Shown one piece after another: positions 49,319 through 58,076 of a DNA stretch of 64,000 nucleotides. The DNA is from Pleodorina starrii. Its lineage: Eukaryota; Chlorophyta; Chlorophyceae; Chlamydomonadales; Volvocaceae. Location of the stretch: contig BRXU01000019.1 of NCBI GenBank assembly GCA_030267565.1, positions 1,476,501 to 1,540,500 of the forward strand, in the 5' to 3' direction. The notes below the pieces were generated by a model. The model saw nothing but the letters and a program-made list of their open reading frames with translations, did no database searches and was not told the origin of the DNA. Made by a program: the position numbers and the translations under genes. Position 1 is the first letter of the stretch. The number at the start of each line of letters is the position of its first letter.

Positions 49319-49553
49319 AGCTGAACGTTAGCGTATTGCAAACCTGAGATGCAGAGTCGCGCGAGTAACTCGCGGATGAGCACTGCGTCAGTCAGACGGC
49401 TTGCTGGCAAGTCACTCAGCATGAACCACTCTGAACCGAAGCCGTAGCGACCTAACGCGTGGAGCACCGCCGACGACTTGAGACTAGCAAGTCGTGCGGC
49501 TCGTTCGTCTGGTGTAAAGTCGAAGCGAGTCAGTGTTGCTGAGACACCAAAGA

Positions 49554-49835
49554 TGTTGTAGTGAGATACGTAGGTAAATACCTTTGTCTCAGGCCGGCAC
49601 TGCCCCGGCCACGGTATTTACTACCGTGCTCAGAATCGAATCCGAACTTAACGTTCAGTCATCGTTCTTTCTGTGAGCAAAGACGGCTTCGAGATTCGTG
49701 ATTGTCGTACAGATTCTAGAATACTCGTTCAAGAGATATTCTATACTATTCGGAAGGTTCTGTTATCGGTAATTCGATAATCATAATCATATTCAATAAT
49801 TCGCATAAGTACTGTGTAGCCATCACGCTACAACA
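49554..49835 (-). repeat. Gypsy LTR (5' LTR in element orientation)
   Basis: 282 bp, identical by eye to the other LTR. On the - strand it is followed after about four bases by tggtgtctcagc (49,549-49,538), a candidate primer-binding site because it starts with TGG; the matching tRNA was not identified. Confidence 0.95.
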
Positions 49836-49983
49836 ACTGTTGAATGCATTTGGGCACCGTTAGTTGCACCACGGATGCTGAGCAGGTCCCCGGTCGAATG
49901 GACAAGGGGTTGGTGTCGGCTTCCTTGAAGCCGGAAAAAGGGCGGGGCCCCACTAAATCCGTACGGGTTAAGTTGAGTGCTAG

Positions 49984-50243
49984 GGCGGCGAGGGCGTGAA
50001 GTGTGAGAGTGTCGACATTCCTGCTGATAGACAGCCAGAGCTTTTTCCCGAAATGCCTGCTAGCCGAGTTGTTAGCAAGGCCTGCCGGCGCCGCGCGAAG
50101 CGCGTCATCCCGCCGGGTGCATCAGCGCATATGCGCATCGACCGAAATACGGCATTTCCAAAGCGAGCGGCGAGGGCGTCAACTGTGAGAGTGTCGACAT
50201 TCCTGCTGATAGGCAGCCAGAGCTTTATATCTGAAATGCCTGC
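49984..50243. repeat. About 78-bp direct repeat pair
   Basis: Copies at about 49,984-50,061 and 50,166-50,243 share gagagtgtcgacattcctgc and the following cagccagagcttt...gaaatgcctgc, with roughly ten differences. About 104 bp separates them. Confidence 0.85.
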
Positions 50244-51048
50244 GGCTTCAGCAATCCGACCCATGTTTAGCATCGCGCGCCGTCTCGGCACTGTGCAACT
50301 CTTCCGTCCAGCGCATTGGCTGAAGTTACTTGACAGTAGACATGGAGTGTATCATTTACACATCACGCAGGCTGACTTGCCAATAGAAGGACAGCGGAAC
50401 TGTTTGCGAGGGTTGATTGCGACGACGTGCAGTTGCCGACGAGAGTGCACAGGCTTCGCTACTGAGGTATTCGCCGTAGAGGAGGCTTGAATGCTTTAAC
50501 ATTAGGACAGGGATCCCCTAGGTTGCCGACTGGACTTGTTGGGCGGCCCGCAGAAGACCGCTGCATCATGCGTGCATTTGCGGCTTGGCGTCTAACAACC
50601 AGCAGTTTGCCCCTCATGGTTTGCTCCTTGCAACCTTTGTAATATAAGTGTGCGTCAAGTCGGTCGGACCGGCTAGCAAAGCTGCTGTGGTGTGGTCGCG
50701 GGAAGAATGTTCGCAATGCAAACTTAGTTGGTCGCCGAAACGAAGATTCATTTCACGCCGTCATGTCAGAAATCCACTTTAAGGAACGATGAATCTTCTG
50801 GAATTAATTATAGGCCGAGAGGTGTTGGTTTGACCTCGGCCTCGGTCCATGGAGACTGCCAAACTGGTTTTTACTCATGCGATGTTGGGTTCCTATAATA
50901 AATTTACCGTGCAATAAAGAATGTAATCTTTTACTTATGAAGCCTTTCCGTTGGCCGAGATTCTGCACTTTGGTTAGGACACCACAGTCCACAGTCCACA
51001 GTCCACAGTCCACAGTTCACAGGCCACACGGACATGGGCAATCCTACA

Positions 51049-51089
51049 GGGCGGGGCCCCCCCGGGCGCTTCGCGCTGGGGCCCCGCCC
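51049..51089. repeat. 12-bp perfect inverted repeat (hairpin)
   Basis: gggcggggcccc and its exact reverse complement flank a 17-base loop containing gcgcttcgcgc, which can itself pair. It lies next to the LINE relic and could be a terminator-like or transposon-end structure; no function is shown. Confidence 0.8.
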
Positions 51090-51139
51090 AAAAAGGTGCG
51101 CGACCACCATCTGACAGAACAACGTGCAACAACAAGGCA

Positions 51140-52730
51140 GATGGAGACTGAATGCCTCAACCTAGGGCAGCGTCTCCTACGGCAATACGTCGAAATCATC
51201 GTTCAACCGGGCAAGCAACCCAGACCGGGGCATCCACCCGCCAGGGCGGGACACCGTCCAATTTGGCAAACACAACGTCCCACACAGTTACATACCAAAC
51301 CTGGGACAGCAGCGACGACATACCTGGTGAAGGATTGCAAGCCACAGGGCTGGCATTCGTGTATGATCCCCGGGGGCACACACTGTGTTGGCCAGGTGTC
51401 GGCCAGCCGCCTCTGCGTGCAGCCTGTGGCTCAGGTACCAAGATGCCCAGCAGAAACACCCGGAAGAGCAGTCTCAGATCGCCACCGTGGGTGGTTTTGT
51501 GGAGGATGCCGCACGCCTCCTCCTGCTGTATCGGGACGGTGGGGGTACCAAAGCGCACCCCATCAAGCCCATCAAGCCCATGAGCGGAGGCCATTTGAAC
51601 CACTGATGAAACGTTCGATCGATGACTGTGCTGGGCGCCGCAACAGAGCGCTTTGCATCCCCCCTCAATGTAGCCGATAGCACAGCCATCTGTTACTCGT
51701 CTATCCTGAAGATAAGGCTTTCGGTGCCAACCACGATGTATGGTTCCAACCATTCACGGGCCTATCCGTCGTACATCCTGAACCTACACCAAAGGAGGGG
51801 TGTCATGCACTGTGATGGGCATTATTAGGATAGGCTGGGCCAACAGAACGCGGATCACGGATAATAATGATAACCCCACCGCTACCCTACCCCTGCTGCC
51901 CACATCCCATGCACACGGTGCCCTACACCCGCTACCTCACCCACCCGCTGGTCACTACGATTGGTTATATAGGTGCGATCCCAGGAACGGGGGACCTATA
52001 CAGCAAAGAAAGCGGAGCGGTCACCAAACCCTAGCTACCCAAATAAACAGACTCACCATACTCTTGGTCAGTAACGAAACCGGCCGCATTTACAGTACCC
52101 ACCAGCCTCCGCCAAGACCTTGCTATGACGGCGGCCCTCCGCGCCCCAACTGGCCCCGCCCTCTCCTGGACACCTCCCCGCGCAATGGATGCGCAAGCGG
52201 GTGTGCAGTATGACTGACAAGGCCCCCGCCGCAGCGGTTCCCTCCCGTGCGTGTGACACCACGTACGGCCGAGGGAAGCACCGCTCCCCTGGCAGTTCCT
52301 GCCAATTATGGGCTGCGATACCACGTCCAAGACACCAGCTACACAGACGGGTCAGTACAAAAAATTAAAGATGGCGACGAGGAAAGGCAACGCCGTGGGG
52401 CCGCGGCCGCCGTACTCACCAACACAACGCTCCACATAGATGTGAATGCAAGCCACCGGGACTGTCGAACTATTACACGGTGCGAACTGAGTGCATTCCA
52501 TCAAGGACTCCAGATGCGCAGAAGTACGCCGCACGAAGAAAGCAGCTCACCTATCATAAACTCTGCTGCGGCGTTACACCTTGTCAAAAAGACGACAAAC
52601 AATACAACATACAATATGTTTACGCTTGGATTGGGGGCGGCGGGAACAAAAACTAAATCCGTGCATGCTAACCCAACCACCGCTTACCATACCCTAACCG
52701 TATTGTGTTCTCAAGGAGTTGGAAAATGAC
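51140..52730 (+). mobile_element. Decayed non-LTR (LINE-type) retrotransposon relic with RNase H
   Basis: The frame at 52,247-52,729 contains an RNase H signature: SYTDGSVQK (first Asp), GAAAAVLTNTTLHIDVNAS, then ITRCELSAFHQGLQ (catalytic Glu) and a later INSAAALHLV stretch. The order and spacing match the RNase H of non-LTR elements. Upstream, about 51,640-51,830 reads ERFASPLNVADSTAICYSS and further text that fits other algal retroelement proteins by my recollection. No reverse transcriptase core is preserved, frames are broken in between and no ends are visible. Confidence 0.55.
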
Positions 52731-54104
52731 AAGCGCCGATCGCATGCGGCAAATTGCCAGCATTTCCTGCTCCGTGACGACAATTTCCTCAATACCGTCG
52801 TCGAGGAAGAGGAATGAGTCCTAACACATCATCAACGTCCATGGCGTCATCGTTGCTGTCCTCCAAGACCATGGCGGCCGTCTGGACGAGGAGGAGGTAC
52901 CCGGCTAAAGATAAAATCATCAGTGTGAACATTTGAATTCTGTATTGCTGCAGGACCATAAGCAGGGCGATGGCCTGCTGGTTTGTGGGAGCCATATCGA
53001 TAGCGACTTGGCTTCGAGGGCCCGATAGCCCTGACGGACTATTCCTATTCTGTAATGTAGTTACAGATAGTTGCTATCAGCAATTGCTGCAAAAACATTA
53101 TTAGTTCCGATATGGTTTCTGGAGGTTTATAGGAACAGCACTCTACGAGCGTTCAGGAGCGTTCTACGTACGTACGAGGTAGAAGCAAGCACCCGAAACC
53201 AAAAGTCATCGAAACACCCTTCATGTCGTTAATGCCTCCGCCCACACCGGAGTATCAGAGGACACCACTATGGCCAATTAACTTGCGACGATGCACAATG
53301 CAGCGGCAGCTGTCATTGACTCCGGGGTTCCCAGCGTAGCCACGCATCAGAGCCACGCGTGGATCCTGCCACGCATGGATCCCGGCAGAAACCTACATGT
53401 GACGTGAAATTCACACACACCAAATACAGGGCAGCTTTCACCCACACAGAGTGGCTCTTATCAACACCACGTTTTAACCTTGCCCGCTGCCAGGGGGTTG
53501 CGGTTAACCAGCTGGCGCTTCAATGTCCGGCCTCTGTCGTTTTGGGTCGTGGCTTTGCAGCCGGCCACTGTTATTGGACTGCAGCTGGTTTTGGGTTGAC
53601 CATGTTGCGTCTCGCTTCCGCCAAAAAACGTCGCAGTCAGAACCCCAACGTCAGGCCGCATCTCTCTTAATGTGTTGGGTACGGGAGGCCGTTGACTAGA
53701 GTCGCGTTGACTTGACATCCGGCGGCGGTCGGGGCGTGTGTCCTGGCTTGCGCGGCCCTGCAGATCAGGCCACCGGTCAACTCAGAGCTTGGCGCAAACG
53801 CAAAAGCGCGCTGAGATTATAAGTGCCTCGGCTATTGCAGCAAGTGTCGTGTGCTGACTGCCGTGCTGACGGCCTGGCGGCAACCGGCACGCTTGCAACT
53901 GAAAACGTTGTGAAGCAGTTCGTCAGTAAGAAGCGGTTGCAACACGGGTCACGTCGCCCAACTGAAGCTCTGCACCGAGGCAACCGCTGTCTCGAGACAT
54001 GATCCCACGGAGCATAATTATGGGAGGGGTTCAATGCCTGCGCAAAGCAGCATGGCGCCTCCATAACAGGCAGCCACCCAATTACCTAAGTACTGCGCCG
54101 CAAC
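52731..54104. other. Unassigned upstream region of the BTB gene; possible Harbinger piece
   Basis: On the - strand an ATG at 52,995 opens 68 codons (MAPTNQQAIALLMVLQQYRI..., DDVLGLIPLPRRRY). The end resembles the lead-in of PIF/Harbinger nuclease proteins (RRRYWVRPW type), but the frame then stops or splices and nothing follows. The remaining sequence shows no gene. Confidence 0.3.
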
Positions 54105-56303
54105 ATGTCCGCCACCTTCTCAGCATACGTATCCAGTCTGTTTGGCCGGGAGGAGAGGTCCGACTGCACAGTCGTGTTCTACTGCAGCAGCGGCAGCCGT
54201 AGCCACTGCGACAGCGACAGCGGCAGTCCCCGCGATGGCGAACACCGGGAGTCCGAGCCGGCAGCGCAGCCACGGGAGTACGGCCGGGCAAGGGAAAGGG
54301 ATCCGCCGGCGCCAACTTCCGCCAGCAGACAACCGTCCGAGCGGTCGCGGCAACAACAAGACCCGCTTGAATATGCCTTGGGCGGAACAACAAAAGCGCA
54401 GGAGCAGCAACGGCAGCAACAGAAGTGGCCTTGGGACGACGATAACGTGGAGGCACGGCCGCCAGCAGCACGGCACTCCGCTGCTGCAGCCGTCGCCGGC
54501 GACCGAGATGCGAGCCGCAAGTCCCGGTGTCCCCTCCCCGACGGCACCTCGCTCATCCTCACCCAGCCGCTGCCCGCTCACACCTTCGTGCTTTGCGGCG
54601 GCTCGCAGCGCTTCGCCGCCCAAATCGACCGCTGGGCCGCCGGCGACATCAGCGGCGGCGGCGCCCGGCCCGAGATGCTGCTCCGCGTGCCGTTGGACGA
54701 GCCCGAAGATCTGCCGTACGCGCTGGCAGCGATGCAGTACATGTACACCGGCAGACTGCCAGCGGAGCTGGCAGGCGACGCGGCGGGGCTGCTGCGGCTG
54801 CGGCGCCAAGCTGCCTACCTGCAGGTGGAGGGCTGCACGGAGGCCTGCGAGCAGGCCCTGCTTGCACTCGTGGCGCCACCAGCCTCCGCCCAGCAGGGTC
54901 CCCGGCAGCGGCAGCAGCGCGACGCGGGCGCGGGTGCCAGCGGACTGGCCGGCGTGTGGCAGCTGCTCTGCTGCCGGGACCTGCTCCTGGCGAGCGTCGC
55001 CTTGGAGCCGTCTTTCGTCCGCGGCCTGATGCAGGCGTGCAGGCACCAGCTGGTGAAGCACGCGGCGGGCTCCGCAGCGGGCCGTGGCGGTTTGCCGCCA
55101 TCCGGCCCCGGCTTGGGCGAGGCGCTGGCGTGGGCGTTTGGCGACGCGCCGTCGCTTCTGAGTGACCCGCGGGTCACTCGGCAGTTCTGCGAGCTGCCCG
55201 CCGTCGCGATCGAGGCGATGCTGGGCTCCGAAGCCCTGGCCACCGACAGCGAAGACACCGTGCTGCTGATGCTGCTGCGCTGGCTGCAGGCGAACGCGCC
55301 GGCCGCCAGCGTCGAGGTCCGCCGCCGGCTGCTGAGGCTGGTGCGGCTGAGCCAGCTGAGCAACACGTACCTTCACCGCGTGGCGCCGCTGCTGCTGCCG
55401 ACGCTGGGCGTCAGCCCCCAGGAGCTGCGCTTCCTGCAGGAATACGCTTTCGCACCGGACAGCCAGCGTGCGCGGCTGCGGCGGGCTGCGGAGTTCAGGT
55501 ACGATATGAGCTCGGCCTGGTACGCCGCCGCGCCGCGGCCGGCGGAGCCGGGATGGGAGGAGGGCGGCGGCGGCGGCGGCGGCTGCAGGTCGTACGAGTG
55601 GCACGTGGACGCGGCGCAGCTGGCGAAGGCCGGGCTAGGGCTGGAGCTCGCGGCTCAGCAGGGCTGCCAGAAGCCGCTGTACTGCCGCTGCGCGTTCGCC
55701 AACGGCGCCGCCTGTGTGGTCGCCCGGGGCTTTGAGTGGTACCCGCTTCTCAAATTGGGAGGCGGCGGCGGCGCTGGCAGGGACGCGGACAAGGTGCGCG
55801 TCTCGTTGCGCGGCGCACTGCCGGCCGCCCTGAGGCTGGAGGCGTGCTTCGAGACGCCGACGGTGGTGAGCCCCGGGGCTTGCCGCCTGGCGGTGTATCG
55901 GGGTAAGGGGGAGGGCGCCGGTGGTGACGGCGGTGGCGGCGGCTGCAGTGGCGGCGGTGGCGGTGGCGGTGGCAGCCGGTGTGGGGAGGAGGCCTGGAGC
56001 TGCAGCTACGGGGACGCGGATTTCGTGCAGATCGACACAACGCGGTCGGGTATGTCTCCGGATCTGGCACTCGCGGTGTTGATGGCGTACTCCCGGGGAC
56101 AGCGCTCCGCATCCGCATCCACATCCACAGCAGCTGCCGCCGCTGCTCCCATCGCCGCCGCTGCCCGCACAGTCACCGCCGCCACCCCCGCTGCCGCCAG
56201 CGCGGCGCCAGCAGATTCTGGGCTGCCGCGCTGGGAGACCTACCTGAGGGACGACGGCAAGCTTTGGGGCTGCCTGAGCTGGGTGGGGCTGCCGGAGCCC
56301 TAG
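54105..56303 (+). CDS. BTB-BACK domain protein, 732 aa, intronless
   Basis: The ATG at 54,105 opens an uninterrupted frame to TAG at 56,301-56,303. The BTB/POZ fold starts at about residue 8 (YVSSLFGREERSDCTVVFYC), is split by a Ser/Arg/Gln-rich insertion (about 32-145), and resumes with LPAHTFVLCGGSQRFAAQID, MLLRVPLDEPEDLPYALAAM, YMYTGRLPAEL and LLRLRRQAAYLQVEGCTEAC. A BACK-type helical region follows (TVLLMLLRWLQANAPAASVE, RRLLRLVRLSQLSNTYL). The C-terminal third has a beta-rich segment (SYEWHVDAAQLAKAGLGLEL, ACVVARGFEWYPLLKLGG) with Gly- and Ala-rich inserts. BTB-BACK proteins often bring substrates to Cullin-3 ubiquitin ligases; the target here is unknown. A TGTAA polyadenylation-type signal occurs at about 56,491. 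Large insertions in loops are usual in volvocine proteins. Confidence 0.85.
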   Translation: MSATFSAYVSSLFGREERSDCTVVFYCSSGSRSHCDSDSGSPRDGEHRESEPAAQPREYGRARERDPPAPTSASRQPSERSRQQQDPLEYALGGTTKAQEQQRQQQKWPWDDDNVEARPPAARHSAAAAVAGDRDASRKSRCPLPDGTSLILTQPLPAHTFVLCGGSQRFAAQIDRWAAGDISGGGARPEMLLRVPLDEPEDLPYALAAMQYMYTGRLPAELAGDAAGLLRLRRQAAYLQVEGCTEACEQALLALVAPPASAQQGPRQRQQRDAGAGASGLAGVWQLLCCRDLLLASVALEPSFVRGLMQACRHQLVKHAAGSAAGRGGLPPSGPGLGEALAWAFGDAPSLLSDPRVTRQFCELPAVAIEAMLGSEALATDSEDTVLLMLLRWLQANAPAASVEVRRRLLRLVRLSQLSNTYLHRVAPLLLPTLGVSPQELRFLQEYAFAPDSQRARLRRAAEFRYDMSSAWYAAAPRPAEPGWEEGGGGGGGCRSYEWHVDAAQLAKAGLGLELAAQQGCQKPLYCRCAFANGAACVVARGFEWYPLLKLGGGGGAGRDADKVRVSLRGALPAALRLEACFETPTVVSPGACRLAVYRGKGEGAGGDGGGGGCSGGGGGGGGSRCGEEAWSCSYGDADFVQIDTTRSGMSPDLALAVLMAYSRGQRSASASTSTAAAAAAPIAAAARTVTAATPAAASAAPADSGLPRWETYLRDDGKLWGCLSWVGLPEP

Positions 56304-58076
56304 CCAACCCCGACACAAGGGTTATGGTCTTCCGGCGCCATACACAGGGCGGGTGCAGCAGCCATTCATGTCGAGCGGCGAGCGAGACGTTGTGTGGCTG
56401 TTCAAGTGGGCTCCCATACCCTTAGAAGGGGGGAGTCAGTGGGCCAGTGGGCCAGCGGCCAGCGTTGTAGGTTGTACCATTCGACGTAACGATGTAACGT
56501 CGCGGTCCATGGCTCAGCAGCAGCAGCCCAGTCTGCCCACCAAACAGTTCGAGGGGGGCGCGCTACGGGACAGCTGTGGTGGGAAGGTCCCTCCAGGAAC
56601 GGCTGAGGGGGCGGTGTCAATCGTCGGCGGGTGAAGGTGGTGGAGGGTGGGGTCATTGGACCGGTTTGCGGTACGGTGCCGTGTACCGCAACAATCAGTA
56701 CAACGGCCGGGACGTTGCCCCTGCGCTTATTATTTTAAGGACTACAAACACCCAATGCAGCCGACTTGCAACATGTGACCGTGACTCTGTGCGTGGCAAT
56801 GCAGTGGCAGTGGCCCCTGTTGGGCAGAGGTGCTGCGGGATGCGGATAGGATTGACCTCGCGACTGTTTCCAACCCGGTCCACTGCGCACCCGTATGTTG
56901 GACGGAATCTCCTCTTTTACGTTATTTGAATGGTCCGTATGCAGACCTGCAGCCTGCAGCCATTGACAGCGGCAGCAAAACCAAACCCGATATGCGGACC
57001 AGTCCCGATACGCCGTATCGAATGTGCCGCCGTGGCCCGATCGACCGCCTCACCCACCACAACAGACAAGCGACAGCTCCAGCAACCAGCACCACGCAAT
57101 GGCACCCTTCCACCCTTCCATGATCACAAACATACCCCCCAGTTCCCTCCCAGCACCAGCACCAGCAGCAGAAGCAGAAGCAGAGCCATCACCGCACGGG
57201 CACCCTCATCTTTCAGAGCCCGAACAGCCACAGCTACCGGTAACCGGACAACTTATCAATCGCAGCACAGCGCAGCACAGCGCAGCAGCGCACGTGCCGC
57301 CGGTACGCACGCGCCCACACACGGAGCCGCATTGGGCCGCATCCAACATCCCCACGTGATTCCGGCACCCAAAGCATCCCGCCGCTACACGCAGCGGCCC
57401 AGCACGCAGTCGTTACACTTTGAAGTGTCAATCCTTATGCGGGCATATGTCCAGGAAGCAGACCCGGGCCCGGCCCGCACCCCACCCCGTCCGGCTGCTG
57501 TGTCGTCGCCGCTTCACAGCTCCGCCCACCACCCACCACCCTGCCGCCGCCGCCGCCGCAGCAGCAGCAAACTTATTTCGAAGCTCGCGCGCTTTGCTTG
57601 CCTGACTGGCATAACGGAAGATAGGCAGACAGACAGGCAGGCAGGCAGGCACGTTGGCAAGGCGGGGCAGGCCCGGCCTCCGGGGTTTTTCCCGGGCTTT
57701 CGGCTTTCAGCTTCCAGGGGGGGTGGGGTGAGGCACCCTGGCGGCCACACACTCGATGCACTGGGGGCAGAAAGCGGGCGCCATACACCCGCCACCATAT
57801 CCCCTACCACCACATGAAACACGTAATGACAGTGGTCCACCCCTCTCCGCCGGTCGAGCACCCCCCCCAGCACCACCAAACACCAAACACCATCGCCTTG
57901 ACTCCAACACCCGCCACGGCCTCCTGCTCTTTAGCCAGACCACTGCCTTGTACGCCCTCACCTATCCCTTATCCCCCAAAGATCCGTACACACAGACAAG
58001 CACCCCGGCACACGCCGAGCCGATTCCCCACCAAAGGAAAGCGCCCGCCCCGCCTTCCTGGTTCCCGTAGCTCCCC
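56304..58076. other. Intergenic between convergent genes
   Basis: No domain was recognised on either strand. It holds the 3' flanks of the BTB gene (+) and the ABC transporter gene (-), short CAGCAC/CAGG repeats (57,165-57,180; 57,625-57,650) and C-rich stretches. Confidence 0.5.

Larger units (their letters stand above)
43245..49835 (-). mobile_element. Ty3/Gypsy chromovirus-like LTR retrotransposon with inverted pol
   Basis: Two identical 282-bp LTRs (43,245-43,526 and 49,554-49,835), each starting TGTTGTAG and ending CTACAACA, are flanked by a perfect 5-bp target duplication (ACTGT at 43,240-43,244 and 49,836-49,840). A G-rich polypurine tract beside the left LTR, gag beside the right LTR and the chromodomain next to the left LTR all put the element on the - strand. 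The central segment (about 43,955-47,660), with zinc knuckle, methyltransferase-like domain, protease, reverse transcriptase, RNase H and integrase, runs on the + strand. Short and long inverted repeats lie at the junctions. The element was probably copied and inserted in this form, since LTRs and target site are intact. It cannot be autonomous as it stands. Its coding DNA is clearly less GC-rich than the host genes. Confidence 0.93.
49841..51130. other. Unassigned sequence right of the Gypsy element, with direct repeats
   Basis: No gene was seen. It contains the 78-bp direct repeat pair at 49,984-50,243, a run of a 9-10 bp word (cacagtccac) at 50,985-51,020 and a strong hairpin at 51,049-51,089. 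Confidence 0.5.

Noticed and set aside
54120..55604. 494-codon open frame antisense to the BTB gene
   Set aside because: It is a GC-rich shadow. The + strand frame has recognisable BTB and BACK motifs and a single intact reading.
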